Assembly (NCBI RefSeq): GCF_033547155.1
Contig: NZ_CP137892.1
Span: forward strand, 1,798,001-1,862,000
Direction: 5' to 3'
Source of the DNA: Pseudomonas benzenivorans
Lineage (GTDB): Bacteria; Pseudomonadota; Gammaproteobacteria; Pseudomonadales; Pseudomonadaceae
Length of the DNA: 64,000 nt
In this document: positions 29,775 through 41,100 of the stretch, in pieces
Numbering within the stretch: position 1 is the first letter of the stretch
How the letters are laid out: each line of letters begins with the position of its first letter
Made by a program: the position numbers and the translations under genes
Notes under the pieces: generated by a model
The model's input: only the letters and a program-made list of their open reading frames with translations
Databases searched by the model: none
Told to the model about the DNA's origin: nothing

Positions 29775-30880
29775 TGACGGAAGTAATCTCCGAGCAGGAA
29801 CTGCAGGCCCTGCGCCTGCGCATCGACAGTCTCGACGAGAAGATTCTCGAGCTGATCAGCGACCGCGCGCGCTGCGCCGAGGAAGTCGCACGGGTCAAGA
29901 TGAAGGCCCTGCCGGAAGGCGAGAAGCCGGTGTTCTACCGCCCCGAGCGCGAGGCCCAGGTGCTCAAGCGCATCATGGAGCGTAACAAGGGGCCGCTGGA
30001 CAACGAGGAGATGGCGCGTCTGTTCCGCGAGATCATGTCCTCCTGCCTGGCCCTGGAGAACCCGCTCAAGGTCGCCTACCTCGGCCCCGAGGGGACCTTC
30101 TCCCAGGCCGCGGCGATGAAGCACTTCGGTCACGCGGTGATCAGCGTGCCGATGGCGGCCATCGACGAGGTGTTCCGCGAGGTGGCCGCCGGCGCGGTCA
30201 ACTTCGGCGTGGTGCCGGTGGAGAACTCCACCGAGGGGGCGATCAACCACACCCTGGACAGCTTCCTCGAGCACGACATGGTCATCTGCGGCGAGGTCGA
30301 GCTGCGCATCCACCACCACCTGCTGGTGGGCGAAACCACCAAGACCGACAAGATCACCCGCATCTACTCCCACGCCCAGTCCCTGGCCCAGTGCCGCAAA
30401 TGGCTGGATGCGCACTACCCGAACGTCGAGCGCGTCGCCGTGTCGAGCAATGCCGATGCGGCCAAACGGGTGAAGAGCGAGTGGAATTCGGCGGCGATCG
30501 CCGGCGACATGGCGGCCAACCTCTACGGCCTGACCAAGCTGGCGGAGAAGATCGAGGACCGCCCGGACAACTCCACGCGCTTTTTGATCATCGGCAGCCA
30601 GGAAGTGCCGCCGACCGGCGACGACAAGACCTCGGTCATCGTGTCCATGCGCAACAAGCCGGGCGCGCTGCACGAACTGCTGGTGCCCTTCCACAACAAC
30701 GGCATCGACCTGACCCGTATCGAGACCCGGCCGTCGCGCAGCGGCAAGTGGACCTACGTGTTCTTCATCGACTTCGTCGGCCATCACCGCGATCCGCTGA
30801 TCAAGGACGTGCTGGAGAAGATCAATCAGGAAGCCGTGGCCCTCAAGGTGCTGGGCTCCTACCCCAAGGCGGTGCTCTAG
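29774..30880 (+). CDS. pheA: Bifunctional chorismate mutase / prephenate dehydratase
   Basis: A 368-residue P-protein for phenylalanine synthesis. Residues ~8-95 are an AroQ-type chorismate mutase (LRLRIDSLDEKILELISDRA, with the Lys/Arg active-site pattern). Residues ~97-275 are the dehydratase (VAYLGPEGTFSQAA, VPVENSTEGAINHTLD, and STRFLIIG at the end). Residues ~283-360 are the ACT regulatory domain (SVIVSMRNKPGALHELL, LTRIETRPSR). Phe feedback through GALHELL and ESRP-like (ETRPSR) motifs is expected. Translation is coupled to serC. Confidence 0.96.
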   Translation: MTEVISEQELQALRLRIDSLDEKILELISDRARCAEEVARVKMKALPEGEKPVFYRPEREAQVLKRIMERNKGPLDNEEMARLFREIMSSCLALENPLKVAYLGPEGTFSQAAAMKHFGHAVISVPMAAIDEVFREVAAGAVNFGVVPVENSTEGAINHTLDSFLEHDMVICGEVELRIHHHLLVGETTKTDKITRIYSHAQSLAQCRKWLDAHYPNVERVAVSSNADAAKRVKSEWNSAAIAGDMAANLYGLTKLAEKIEDRPDNSTRFLIIGSQEVPPTGDDKTSVIVSMRNKPGALHELLVPFHNNGIDLTRIETRPSRSGKWTYVFFIDFVGHHRDPLIKDVLEKINQEAVALKVLGSYPKAVL

Positions 30881-30972
30881 GTCGCCGGCGCCAGTCCCGG
30901 GCGCGGGCCCGGGGCAGCGGCGGCTCCATCGCGACGCACGGCCTGTGCGGGCGGATCGACAAGAGGCAAGCA

Positions 30973-32082
30973 ATGAGCTGTGATTTCCTCGCCCTGGCCC
31001 AGCCAGGCGTACAGAAGCTGTCGCCCTACGTGCCGGGCAAGCCGGTCGACGAGTTGGCGCGCGAGCTGAATATCGACCCGGCCGGCATCGTCAAGCTGGC
31101 CAGTAACGAAAACCCCCTGGGCCCCAGCCCCAAGGCGCTGGAGGCCATCCGTGGCGAGCTGGCCGAGCTGACCCGCTATCCCGACGGCAACGGCTTCGAG
31201 CTCAAGCGCCGCCTGGCCGAGCGCTGCGGCGTGCAGGCCGCTCAGGTGACCCTCGGCAACGGTTCCAACGATGTGCTCGACCTGGTCGCCCGCGCCTACC
31301 TGGCGCCGGGGCTGAATGCGGTGTTCAGCCAGTTCGCCTTCGCCGTCTACCCCATCGCCACCCAGGCGGTCGGCGCCGAGGGCAGGGCGGTGCCGGCCAG
31401 GGACTTCGGTCACGATCTGGAGGCCATGCTGGCGGCTATCGACGCCCAGACCCGCGTGGTGTTCGTCGCCAACCCCAACAACCCCACGGGCACCTGGTTC
31501 GGCCCGCAGGCGTTGAGCGACTTCCTCGCCCAGGTGCCGGAGAGCGTGCTGGTGGTGCTGGACGAGGCCTATATCGAGTATGCCCGGGGCGACGAGTTGC
31601 CCAATGGCCTCGACTACCTGGCCCAATACCCGAACTTGCTGGTATCGCGCACCTTCTCCAAGGCCTACGGCCTGGCGGCGTTGCGGGTCGGTTACGCCGT
31701 CAGTTCCGTGCAGGTCGCCGAGGTGCTCAATCGCGTGCGCCAGCCCTTCAACGTCAACAGCCTGGCCCTGGCCGCGGCCTGCGCCGCGCTGGATGACGAC
31801 GACTACCTGCAGCGTAGTCGCCAGGCCAACGACGCCGGCATGGTGCAGCTGGAGGAGGGCTTGCGCGCCCTGGGGCTGAGTTGGATTCCGTCGCGGGGCA
31901 ACTTCATCGCGGTGGATTTTGGCCGCGATACCGCCGCGCTCAACCAGGCGTTGCTGCGCGAAGGGGTGATCGTTCGCCCGGTGGCCGGTTACGGCATGCC
32001 CCATCATCTGCGGGTGTCGATCGGCACGGAGCAGGAGAACAGCCGCTTCCTCGCGGCCCTGACCAAGGTGCTGGACGCGTGA
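30973..32082 (+). CDS. hisC2: Histidinol-phosphate / aromatic aminotransferase (HisC2)
   Basis: A 369-residue class I/II aminotransferase, same length as PAO1 HisC2. Substrate- and PLP-contact blocks are LASNENPLGPSPKALEAI, NGSNDVLDLVARAY, VFVANPNNPTGTW, LDEAYIEYA and the PLP lysine in SRTFSKAYGLAALRVGY. Its position between pheA and tyrA suggests use as an aromatic aminotransferase as well as in histidine synthesis. AGAGG lies before the ATG. Its TGA overlaps the GTG of the next gene (GTGA). Confidence 0.93.
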   Translation: MSCDFLALAQPGVQKLSPYVPGKPVDELARELNIDPAGIVKLASNENPLGPSPKALEAIRGELAELTRYPDGNGFELKRRLAERCGVQAAQVTLGNGSNDVLDLVARAYLAPGLNAVFSQFAFAVYPIATQAVGAEGRAVPARDFGHDLEAMLAAIDAQTRVVFVANPNNPTGTWFGPQALSDFLAQVPESVLVVLDEAYIEYARGDELPNGLDYLAQYPNLLVSRTFSKAYGLAALRVGYAVSSVQVAEVLNRVRQPFNVNSLALAAACAALDDDDYLQRSRQANDAGMVQLEEGLRALGLSWIPSRGNFIAVDFGRDTAALNQALLREGVIVRPVAGYGMPHHLRVSIGTEQENSRFLAALTKVLDA

Positions 32083-34331
32083 GCGAGGTCAAGGCCGGAG
32101 CCGTTACCCAGTCCGCAGCCCCGATGATCGGTCGCTTGGTGGTGATCGGCCTCGGCCTGATCGGCGGCTCCTTCGCCAAGGGGCTGCGCGAGCGCGGCCT
32201 GTGTCGCGAGGTGGTGGGCGTCGATCTGGATCCCGAGTCGCGCCGCATGGCCGTCGAACTGGGGGTGGTCGATCGTTGTGAAGAGCGGCTGGCCGTCGCC
32301 TGCGAGGGGGCCGAGGTGATTCAGCTGGCGGTGCCCATCCTGGCCATGGAGAAGCTGCTGGGCCAGCTGGCCGGGCTCGAGCTCGGCGATGCGGTACTCA
32401 CCGATGTGGGCAGTGCCAAGGGCAATGTGGTGCGCGCCGCGCGCCTGGCCTTCGTCGACAAGCCAGTGCGTTTCGTGCCGGGCCATCCGATCGCCGGTTC
32501 CGAGCAGAGCGGCGTCGAGGCGTCCAACGGCGAACTGTTCCGCCGGCACAAGGTGATCCTGACTCCCTGCGAGCGCAGCGACGAGCGGGCCCTGGCACTG
32601 GTCGATGCCTTGTGGCGCGAGTTGGGCGCCGATGTCGAGCAGATGCAGGTCGAGCACCATGATCAGGTGCTCGCCGCCACCAGCCATCTGCCGCACCTGC
32701 TGGCATTCGGTCTGGTCGACTCGCTGGCCAAACGCAGCGAGAATCTGGAGATATTCCGCTACGCCGCCGGCGGCTTTCGCGATTTCACGCGAATTGCCGG
32801 CAGCGACCCGGTGATGTGGCACGACATCTTCCTCGCCAACCGCGAGGCCGTGCTGCACACCCTGGACGTATTTCGCGACGACCTCGACGCCCTGCGCGAT
32901 GCGGTCGACGCTGGGGACGGGCATCAACTGCTGGGCGTGTTCACCCGCGCCCGGGTGGCCCGCGAGCATTTCGGCAAAATTCTGGCCCGCAGGGCCTATG
33001 TGGACGCTATGCACTCGAACGATCTGATTTTCCTGGCTAACCCTGGTGGCAAACTGACCGGACGGATTCGCGTTCCCGGCGACAAATCCATCTCGCACCG
33101 CTCGATCATGCTCGGCTCCCTGGCCGAAGGCACCACCGAGGTGGAAGGCTTCCTCGAGGGCGAGGATGCCCTGGCGACCCTGCAGGCCTTCCGCGACATG
33201 GGTGTGGTGATCGAGGGCCCGCACCACGGCCGGGTGACCATCCACGGCGTCGGCCTGCACGGCCTGCAGGCGCCGCCAGGGCCCATCTACTTGGGCAACT
33301 CCGGCACCTCCATGCGTCTGCTTGCCGGCCTGCTCGCCGCGCAGCCCTTCGACACCACCCTGACCGGCGACGCCTCGCTGTCCAAGCGGCCGATGAACCG
33401 CGTGGCCAAGCCGCTGCGGGAGATGGGCGCGGAGATCGAGACCGCCGCCGAGGGGCGTCCGCCCATGACCATCCGCGGCGGCCGCCGCCTGGGCGGCATG
33501 ACCTACCAGATGCCCATGGCCAGCGCCCAGGTCAAGTCCTGCCTGCTGCTCGCCGGGCTCTACGCGGCGAACTCGACCACGGTGATCGAGCCGGCGCCGA
33601 CCCGCGACCATACCGAGCGCATGCTGCAGGGGTTCGGCTACCCGGTGACGGTCGAGGGCAGCAGTGCGACAGTCGAGTCCGGGCATAAGCTGGTGGCCAC
33701 TCGCATCGAGGTGCCGGCGGATATCTCCTCGGCGGCCTTCTTCCTGGTCGCCGGTAGCATCGCCGAGGATTCCGAGCTGGTGCTGGAGCACGTCGGCATC
33801 AATCCGACCCGCACCGGGGTGATCGACATCCTCAAGCTGATGGGCGGCGATATCAGCCTGGAAAACCAGCGCGAGGTGGGCGGCGAGCCGGTGGCCGACA
33901 TCCGCGTGCGTTCGGCCAAACTCAAGGGTATCGACATCCCGGAAGACCTGGTGCCGCTGGCTATCGACGAGTTCCCGGTGCTGTTCGTCGCCGCGTCCTG
34001 CGCCGAGGGCCGCACCGTGCTGCGTGGTGCCGAGGAGCTTCGGGTCAAGGAGTCCGACCGCATCCAGGTCATGGCCGACGGCCTGCAGACGCTGGGCGTC
34101 AAGGCCGAGCCGACCCCGGACGGCATCGTCATCGAGGGCGGCAGCATCGGCGGTGGCGAGGTCTACAGCCACGGCGACCACCGCATCGCCATGTCCTTCA
34201 GCGTGGCCTCGCTGCGCGCCAGTGCGCCGATCCGCATCCATGACTGCGCCAACGTCGCTACCTCCTTCCCGAACTTCCTCGCCCTGGCCGCACAGGTCGG
34301 CATCCGCGTCGCCGAGGAGGGCAAGTCATGA
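32079..34331 (+). CDS. tyrA-aroA: Fused prephenate/arogenate dehydrogenase - EPSP synthase
   Basis: A 750-residue fusion. Residues ~17-300 are a TyrA-type dehydrogenase with NAD-binding [33 protein letters not shown] and the His of [12 protein letters not shown]. Residues ~311-750 are a full 5-enolpyruvylshikimate-3-phosphate synthase starting [16 protein letters not shown], with [31 protein letters not shown] and LRVKESDRI. The same fusion is known in P. aeruginosa (PA3164) and related species. The GTG at 32079 overlaps the hisC2 stop; the stop overlaps the cmk ATG by 4 bp. An internal ATG at the AroA boundary might allow separate AroA translation, but no good ribosome-binding site is visible. 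Confidence 0.95.
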   Translation: MSEVKAGAVTQSAAPMIGRLVVIGLGLIGGSFAKGLRERGLCREVVGVDLDPESRRMAVELGVVDRCEERLAVACEGAEVIQLAVPILAMEKLLGQLAGLELGDAVLTDVGSAKGNVVRAARLAFVDKPVRFVPGHPIAGSEQSGVEASNGELFRRHKVILTPCERSDERALALVDALWRELGADVEQMQVEHHDQVLAATSHLPHLLAFGLVDSLAKRSENLEIFRYAAGGFRDFTRIAGSDPVMWHDIFLANREAVLHTLDVFRDDLDALRDAVDAGDGHQLLGVFTRARVAREHFGKILARRAYVDAMHSNDLIFLANPGGKLTGRIRVPGDKSISHRSIMLGSLAEGTTEVEGFLEGEDALATLQAFRDMGVVIEGPHHGRVTIHGVGLHGLQAPPGPIYLGNSGTSMRLLAGLLAAQPFDTTLTGDASLSKRPMNRVAKPLREMGAEIETAAEGRPPMTIRGGRRLGGMTYQMPMASAQVKSCLLLAGLYAANSTTVIEPAPTRDHTERMLQGFGYPVTVEGSSATVESGHKLVATRIEVPADISSAAFFLVAGSIAEDSELVLEHVGINPTRTGVIDILKLMGGDISLENQREVGGEPVADIRVRSAKLKGIDIPEDLVPLAIDEFPVLFVAASCAEGRTVLRGAEELRVKESDRIQVMADGLQTLGVKAEPTPDGIVIEGGSIGGGEVYSHGDHRIAMSFSVASLRASAPIRIHDCANVATSFPNFLALAAQVGIRVAEEGKS

Positions 34332-35017
34332 CTGCCGTGGCGCCGGTGATCGCGATCGACGGACCGAGCGGTTCGGGCAAGGGCACCATCGCCGGCCTGC
34401 TGGCCCGGCAGCTGGGCTGGAGTCTGCTGGACTCCGGCGCCCTGTATCGTTTGCTGGCCTTCGCGGCGGGCAACCACGGGGTGGACCTGACCAACGAGGA
34501 GGCGATGAAGGTGCTCGCCGCCCATCTGGACGTGCAGTTCAATGCGGCCACCGATGACCAGGGTCAGCGCATCATCCTCGAGGGCGAGGACGTTACCGAC
34601 CTGATCCGCAACGAACAGATCGGCGCCGGTGCCTCGCAGGTGGCCTCGCTGCCGGCCGTGCGCGAGGCGCTGCTGCAGCGCCAGCGGGCGTTCCAGGAGC
34701 TGCCTGGGCTGGTGGCCGATGGCCGCGACATGGGCACCGTGGTGTTCCCCGACGCGCCGCTGAAGATCTTCCTCACCGCCAGTGCCGAGGAACGTGCCAG
34801 GCGCCGTTACTTGCAGTTGAAGGCCAAGGGCGATGATGTTAATCTCGCGAGTCTTCTCGACGAGATTCGTGCGCGCGACGAGCGCGACACCCAACGCGCC
34901 GTGGCGCCGCTCAAGCCGGCCGCCGATGCGATCCAGTTGGATTCCACCGAACTCTCGATAGAGCAGGTGCTTGAACGTATTCTGCGCGAAGTCGCCGATC
35001 GCGACCTCGCCGGGTGA
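34328..35017 (+). CDS. cmk: Cytidylate kinase
   Basis: A 229-residue kinase that phosphorylates CMP and dCMP. The P-loop is [21 protein letters not shown]-binding blocks are [15 protein letters not shown] and [23 protein letters not shown], and the lid has [13 protein letters not shown] and [16 protein letters not shown]. Its ATG overlaps the stop of the aroA fusion (ATGA). The cmk-rpsA order is widespread in proteobacteria. Confidence 0.96.
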   Translation: MTAVAPVIAIDGPSGSGKGTIAGLLARQLGWSLLDSGALYRLLAFAAGNHGVDLTNEEAMKVLAAHLDVQFNAATDDQGQRIILEGEDVTDLIRNEQIGAGASQVASLPAVREALLQRQRAFQELPGLVADGRDMGTVVFPDAPLKIFLTASAEERARRRYLQLKAKGDDVNLASLLDEIRARDERDTQRAVAPLKPAADAIQLDSTELSIEQVLERILREVADRDLAG

Positions 35018-35048
35018 AAGAGCTGCGGCTTAGGCCGAAGGGCTCGAC

Positions 35049-35095
35049 AAGGAGGCATGCGGGAGACCAGTCCTAGTCCCGCAGGCCTCTTTTTA
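35049..35095 (+). terminator. Stem-loop with T-run between cmk and rpsA
   Basis: AAGGAGGC-ATGCGGGAGAC pairs imperfectly with GTCCCGCAGGCCTCTTTT around a short loop and ends in TTTTT. It may terminate most cmk transcripts, act as an attenuator, or be part of the rpsA leader that S1 binds for autoregulation. Confidence 0.55.
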
Positions 35096-35165
35096 CATGA
35101 ACGAACCCACATTGTCTGGAGTGTGGATTGGGCAGATTCCCTGCCCTGAATCAACAGGAATCAAC

Positions 35166-36848
35166 ATGAGCGAAAGCTTCGCAGAACTATTTGAAGAAAG
35201 CCTGAAATCCCTCGACATGCAGCCGGGTGCCATCATCACCGGCATCGTGGTCGACATCGACGGTGACTGGGTCACCGTGCATGCCGGCCTGAAGTCCGAG
35301 GGCGTCATCCCGCTCGAGCAGTTCTTCAACGAACAAGGCGAGCTGACCATCAAGGTCGGTGACGAAGTCCATGTCGCGCTGGACGCGGTTGAAGATGGCT
35401 TCGGTGAAACCAAGCTGTCCCGCGAAAAAGCCAAGCGCGCCGAGTGCTGGATCGTTCTGGAAGCAGCTTTCGCCGCCGAGGAAGTGGTCAAGGGCGTTAT
35501 CAACGGTAAGGTTAAGGGCGGCTTCACTGTCGACGTTAACGGCATCCGTGCGTTCCTGCCAGGTTCCTTGGTCGATGTCCGTCCGGTGCGTGATACCACC
35601 CACCTGGAAGGCAAAGAGCTCGAGTTCAAGGTCATCAAGCTGGACCAGAAGCGCAACAACGTTGTCGTTTCCCGCCGCAGCGTGCTGGAAGCCGAGAACA
35701 GCGCCGAGCGCGAGGCTCTGCTGGAGTCCCTGCAGGAAGGCCAGCAGGTCAAGGGTATCGTCAAGAACCTCACCGACTACGGCGCGTTCGTGGACCTGGG
35801 TGGCGTCGACGGCCTGCTGCACATCACCGACATGGCCTGGAAGCGCATCAAGCACCCGTCCGAGATCGTCAACGTTGGCGACGAGATCGACGTCAAGGTT
35901 CTGAAGTACGATCGCGAGCGTAACCGCGTATCCCTCGGCCTGAAGCAGCTGGGCGAAGACCCATGGGTTGCCATCAAGGCCCGTTACCCGGAGAGCACCC
36001 GCGTCATGGCGCGCGTGACCAACCTGACCGACTACGGCTGCTTCGCTGAGCTGGAAGAGGGCGTTGAAGGCCTGGTACACGTCTCCGAAATGGACTGGAC
36101 CAACAAGAACATCCACCCGTCGAAAGTCGTTCAGGTTGGCGACGAAGTGGAAGTCATGGTTCTGGACATCGACGAAGAGCGTCGTCGTATCTCCCTGGGT
36201 ATCAAGCAGTGCAAGACCAACCCGTGGGAAGATTTCTCCAGCCAGTTCAACAAGGGTGACAAGATCTCCGGCACCATCAAGTCGATCACCGATTTCGGTA
36301 TCTTCATTGGTCTGGATGGCGGCATCGACGGCCTGGTTCACCTGTCCGACATCTCCTGGAACGAAGTGGGCGAAGAAGCCGTACGTCGTTTCAAGAAGGG
36401 CGACGAGCTGGAAACCGTCATCCTCTCCGTCGATCCGGAGCGCGAGCGCATCTCCCTGGGCATCAAGCAGCTGGAAGACGATCCGTTCTCCAACTACGTG
36501 TCGCTCAACGACAAGGGCACCATCGTTCGCGGTACCGTGAAAGAAGTTGACGCCAAGGGCGCCATCATCGATCTGGGCAACGACATCGAAGCCACGCTGA
36601 AGGCCTCCGAAATCAGCCGTGACCGCGTCGAAGACGCGCGCAACGTGCTGAAGGAAGGCGAAGAAGTCGAAGCCAAGATCATCAGCGTTGACCGCAAGAG
36701 CCGCGTGATCAGCCTGTCCATCAAGTCCAAGGACGTCGAGGACGAGAAGGAAGCGATCAAGGAAATGCGCAGCAAGCAGGAAGTCGAAACTTCCGGTCCG
36801 ACCACCATCGGTGATCTGATTCGTGCGCAGATGGAAAACCAGAACTAA
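35166..36848 (+). CDS. rpsA: 30S ribosomal protein S1
   Basis: A 560-residue protein (559 in P. aeruginosa) with six S1 RNA-binding repeats of ~70 residues, e.g. GTIDVDGDW-type first repeats and [22 protein letters not shown], then [23 protein letters not shown] and [24 protein letters not shown]1 recruits mRNAs with weak ribosome-binding sites. The ATG at 35166 ([13 protein letters not shown]) follows AGGAATCAAC; a frame open from 35097 is not used by homologues. Codon use shifts to the highly expressed set compared with flanking genes. A strong terminator follows. Confidence 0.97.
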   Translation: MSESFAELFEESLKSLDMQPGAIITGIVVDIDGDWVTVHAGLKSEGVIPLEQFFNEQGELTIKVGDEVHVALDAVEDGFGETKLSREKAKRAECWIVLEAAFAAEEVVKGVINGKVKGGFTVDVNGIRAFLPGSLVDVRPVRDTTHLEGKELEFKVIKLDQKRNNVVVSRRSVLEAENSAEREALLESLQEGQQVKGIVKNLTDYGAFVDLGGVDGLLHITDMAWKRIKHPSEIVNVGDEIDVKVLKYDRERNRVSLGLKQLGEDPWVAIKARYPESTRVMARVTNLTDYGCFAELEEGVEGLVHVSEMDWTNKNIHPSKVVQVGDEVEVMVLDIDEERRRISLGIKQCKTNPWEDFSSQFNKGDKISGTIKSITDFGIFIGLDGGIDGLVHLSDISWNEVGEEAVRRFKKGDELETVILSVDPERERISLGIKQLEDDPFSNYVSLNDKGTIVRGTVKEVDAKGAIIDLGNDIEATLKASEISRDRVEDARNVLKEGEEVEAKIISVDRKSRVISLSIKSKDVEDEKEAIKEMRSKQEVETSGPTTIGDLIRAQMENQN

Positions 36849-36863
36849 GTTCGGGTAATCCAG

Positions 36864-36892
36864 AAAAAGGGCGACTGCGGTCGCCCTTTTTT
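36864..36892 (+). terminator. Intrinsic terminator after rpsA
   Basis: A 12-bp stem (AAAAAGGGCGAC, loop TGCG, GTCGCCCTTTTT) ends in six T, 15 bp after the rpsA stop. Confidence 0.92.
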
Positions 36893-37011
36893 GTGCCTGC
36901 GATTTAATCCGAGGGGGCGAGGAGAGTGGCGCTCTATCTGCCGGAAACTCGCGAATCGAGTCTGGAAGGCTCGGCCAGCATCGCTAACACCTTGTTTTTT
37001 GGGCTGTTCAA

Positions 37012-37044
37012 ATGCTGACCAGCATGCTAAAACCATTCTATAGA
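37012..37044 (+). promoter_or_regulatory. Putative ihfB promoter with overlapping palindrome
   Basis: TATAGA at 37039-37044 has CTGACC as an 18-bp-spaced -35 candidate. The -35 overlaps a perfect 6-2-6 palindrome, ATGCTG-AC-CAGCAT (37012-37025), which could be an operator. Confidence 0.4.
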
Positions 37045-37077
37045 GTGGTCTAGCCGCTTGAAAAAGAAGGGAAAACC

Positions 37078-37362
37078 ATGACGAAGTCGGAGTTGATCGA
37101 ACGAATTGTCACCCATCAGGGGCAGTTGTCCTCCAAGGATGTCGAGCTGGCGATCAAGACCATGCTGGAGCAGATGTCCCAGGCGCTGGCCACGGGTGAT
37201 CGCATCGAGATTCGCGGCTTCGGCAGTTTCTCCTTGCATTACCGGGCGCCGCGCATCGGCCGCAACCCCAAGACCGGCCAGTCAGTACGCCTCGACGGCA
37301 AGTTCGTGCCGCACTTCAAACCGGGCAAAGAACTGCGTGACCGCGTAAACGAAGAGGAATAG
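37078..37362 (+). CDS. ihfB: Integration host factor subunit beta
   Basis: A 94-residue DNA-bending protein (also called himD). It starts [21 protein letters not shown] and contains the IHF/HU signature [23 protein letters not shown] with the intercalating proline in RNPKTG. It pairs with IhfA. AAGAAGGGAAAA precedes the ATG. In P. aeruginosa this gene marks the left edge of the O-antigen cluster, with wzz next; here two giant peroxidase genes intervene. Confidence 0.97.
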   Translation: MTKSELIERIVTHQGQLSSKDVELAIKTMLEQMSQALATGDRIEIRGFGSFSLHYRAPRIGRNPKTGQSVRLDGKFVPHFKPGKELRDRVNEEE

Positions 37363-38198
37363 TCCCCTAAACCATCGGGCTCGATCCCGCCCTCTTGCCC
37401 GGTATCCGAGAGAGGTGGCGCAAGACCTGTCCTGGGGCGTGGCCGATCGCGGCCTCTTCCGATTCTTCCCTTAGGGCCACGAGCTGAAGCCTTCCAGCGG
37501 TTAGATGCTCGCCCCGAGTCAGCCCTCTGTTCATTGCTTCGATTTTCCATATCGACGGCAGAGACAATGCCGCTGCCGAGCGGCATTGTCGGCTCTGACC
37601 TGGAAGCTGTGCAGGGCCGGCAGGGGCGAGGAGAAGCGTTACAGACGCCCGACGGGAGAGTGAGGCCAGGGGGTGGTCAGTGAGGTGTTTCGCTAGGTTT
37701 CCTCCCTGTCTGGAAATAATTTTAAGAATCAACCAGTTAAGATTCATATTTTTTTGGGTGTATTTACTCGACGGTATCTTGACAAAGGCTGTGCTGCCGC
37801 CTTTAGTTCAATCGTGAGTGATTGCTGGCGAAGCATGCCGCGCAGGAGAGGGCGCGGTGGCTTGCGTCAGCCACCAATGTTCGAGAAGCATCATGAACAG
37901 CACTTCGGGTCACCTGCCAGCCAGACTGGCAACGCTAGGGCACTTCTTCGACCCACAATTCCACGGGCCGCCAGGCCTCTGAGGCCCCGCGTCGGATCTT
38001 CTTCGCCGCGGGCGGGAATAAGCCAAACCTCGTAAGACACTGATCCGCTTCGGCGCTCGGTGAGAGTGTCGTTCGGCCTGCTCCCTCAGATCACCGACTC
38101 TCTGTATTGCAACGCTGAGCCACGCCTGCGCGAGGTTATGCATGCACGTGGCTTCCTGTTTCAGGCTTTCTTGTGCACTGAGCACCGAGGGAACAGAA
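37363..38198. other. 836-bp intergenic region between ihfB and the first giant gene
   Basis: No convincing gene is seen. The left part is GC-rich. A perfect hairpin lies at 37563-37590. Bases ~37700-37780 are AT-rich. A TTGACA at 37779-37784 is followed after 17 bp by TTTAGT, a weak promoter candidate about 400 bp ahead of the giant gene. No transposase, tRNA or integrase remnant is recognisable. Confidence 0.6.
37563..37590. other. Perfect 12-bp hairpin
   Basis: GACAATGCCGCT, loop GCCG, AGCGGCATTGTC. A further CAGA/TCTG pairing outside gives a longer interrupted stem. No T-run follows, so it is not a classical terminator; it could be a REP-like site or a protein-binding site. Confidence 0.6.
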
Positions 38199-41100
38199 AT
38201 GGCCACTTTCAATATTGCCGACCTTGAATTCATCCTGCAGCAGATCCTGATTTCCGAGGCCCATGCCGCCGGCGCGGATCTGCGCGACCTGATTCCGAAT
38301 ACTGAAGTGGCCTTCGGCCTGCGTACCGTCGATGGTTCCTACAACAACCTGATCGAGGGGCGCAGCCTGTTCGGCGCCGCCGATACCGTGTTCCCGCGCT
38401 TGCTGACGCCGATCTTCCGCACTGCCGAGCCCTTCGATCCGGACGGCCCGGGGCCGGCTCTCCCGACCTCGACCTCCTATGCTCAGATCAGCGGGATAGT
38501 GGTCGATTCGCAGCCGCGCATCATCAGCAACTTGATCGTGGACCAGAGCGACAATAATCCGGCGGCGGTGGCCGCAGCGGCGGGCAATGACGGCGCGGCC
38601 CTGGTCATGAGTCCGGGGCTGGACGGCATATTCGGCACCGCCGACGACAGGCCAGTGTTCCTGATTCCCAATATCGCCCCGGATGAGGGGCTCTCGGCGC
38701 CCTTCAACCAGTGGATGACCTTCTTCGGCCAGTTTTTCGACCATGGCCTGGACCTGGTGACCAAGGGCGGCAGCGGCACCATCTTCATGCCGCTGCAGCC
38801 TGACGACCCGCTGTACGTGCCGGGTAGTCAGACCAACTTCATGGTGCTCACCCGCGCCACCAACCAGCCGGGGCCGGACGGCATTCTCGGCACCGCCGAC
38901 GATGTGCATGAGCACAGCAACACCACCTCGCCCTTCGTCGACCAGAACCAGACCTACAGTTCCCATCCCTCGCACCAGGTGTTCCTGCGCGCCTATGCGC
39001 TCAATGGCAATGGCGCCCCGGTTGCCACCGGCAAGCTGATCACCAATCGCGATCTCGGCGCAGACGGCCGGTTCGGTACGGCCGACGATGTCGAGATAGG
39101 CGGCATGGCCACCTGGAAGGTGGTCAAGGCCCAGGCCCGCGACCTGCTCGGGATCAATCTGACCGACGCCGACTTCGACAACGTGCCGCTGCTGGCCACC
39201 GACCAATACGGCAACTTCATCAAGGGGCCGAACGGCTTCCCGCAGGTAGTGATGAAGGGGCCCGACGGCCTCGCCGGCACGGCCGACGATGTGTTGGTCG
39301 AAGGCAATCCGCTGGCGCCGCTCGATCTGAGCAATGCGGTGCGTACCGGGCATCAGTTCCTGATCGATATCGCCCACAACGCCGTGCCGATCAATCAGCA
39401 GACCGGGACAGCCCTCACCCCGGATGCCGACAGCGTCGCCGGCGGGCCGGTGGCCGCCGGTACCTACGACAACGAACTGCTCGACGCCCACTACATCGCC
39501 GGTGACGGCCGGGTCAACGAGAACATCGGCTTGACCGCGGTGCACCATATCTTCCACTCCGAGCACAATCGCCTGGTGGAGGTGACCAAGAGTATGGTCC
39601 TGGCCTCCGCCAATCTGGCCTTCATCAACCAGTGGTTGGCGACCCCGGTCGCGGCGATACCGGCCGACCCGTCCACGCTCCAGTGGAACGGTGAGCGGCT
39701 GTTCCAGGCGGCCAAGTTCGGCACCGAGATGCAGTACCAGCACATAGTGTTCGAGGAGTTCGCCCGCACCATCCAGCCCCAGGTCGATGCCTTCGTCGAC
39801 TTCGACGACACCATCGACCCGACGATCGTCGCCGAGTTCGCCCATACCGTGTACCGCTTCGGCCATTCGATGCTGCTGGAAACCATCGATCGCCTGGACC
39901 CCAGTTTCGCCTCCAGCGAGATCGGCCTGATCGCCGCCTTCCTCAACCCCCTGGAGTTCGCTGCCAGCGGCCCGACTCCGGACCAGGCCGCCGGCGCCAT
40001 CATCCGCGGGGTGACCCGCCAGGTCGGCAACGAGATCGACGAGTTCGTCACCGAGGCGCTGCGCAACAACCTGGTCGGCCTGCCGCTGGACCTGGCGGCC
40101 ATCAATATCGCCCGCGGCCGGGATACCGGCGTGCCGTCGCTGAATGCGGCGCGCCGTGAGTTCTACGCCGGTACCGGCGACAGCCAGCTGCGACCCTACA
40201 CCAGTTGGGCCGACTTCGTGCAGCACATCAAGCACCCGGAATCGCTGATCAATTTCATCGCCGCCTACGGCACCCACGCGACCATCACCGGCGCCAGCAC
40301 GCTGGCCGACAAGCGTGCGGCCGCCACGGCCATCGTCCTCGGCGGTATCGGCGCGCCAGGCGACCGTCTCAATTTTCTCAACAGCACCGGGAACTGGGCC
40401 AGTCTGGCGAGCGGGGTCACCACCACCGGCCTGGACAACGTCGACTTCTGGATCGGCGGCCTGGCCGAGGCGAAGATGCCGTTCGGCGGCATGCTCGGTT
40501 CGACCTTCAACTTCGTGTTCGAGACCCAGTTGGAGGCGCTGCAGAACGGCGACCGCTTCTACTATCTTCACCGCCTGGCCGGACTCAACTTTGTCCACGA
40601 GCTGGAGAACAACTCCTTCGCCAAGCTGGTGATGCTCAACACCGACGCGACCCATCTGCCGTCCAATATCTTCCTGACCCCCGGGCTGATCCTCGAGGTC
40701 GACCAGAGCCGCCAGTTCAACGCCGGCCTGGGCAATGCCGATCCGGATAGTGGCGACCCACTGATGCCTTGGGTCATTCGCGACAACCCGGCGACTCCGG
40801 GGCCGGACAGCAACTACCTGCGCTACACCGGTGACGAACATGTGGTGCTCGGTGGCACCGATGGTGATGACATCCTCATCGCCAGCATCGGCGACGACAC
40901 CCTCTATGGCGACGGCGGCAACGACCGTCTGGAGGGCGGGCACGGCAACGACGACATCGATGGCGGCGATGGCGACGATATCATCACCGACATGGGCGGC
41001 GATGATGTGCTCAAGGGCGGCGACGGCAACGACGTGATCCACGGCGGCCCCGGCGAGAACCTGATCATCGCCGGTCGCGGCAACGACTTCATCGTCACCG

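Noticed and set aside
35097..35165. N-terminal extension of rpsA from an earlier ATG
   Set aside because: S1 homologues start at [13 protein letters not shown]; the extension would include leader sequence next to the stem-loop and the length of 560 residues from 35166 fits the family.
37754..38035. 93-codon frame upstream of giant gene 1
   Set aside because: No ribosome-binding site, Arg/Pro-rich random composition and no recognisable domain.
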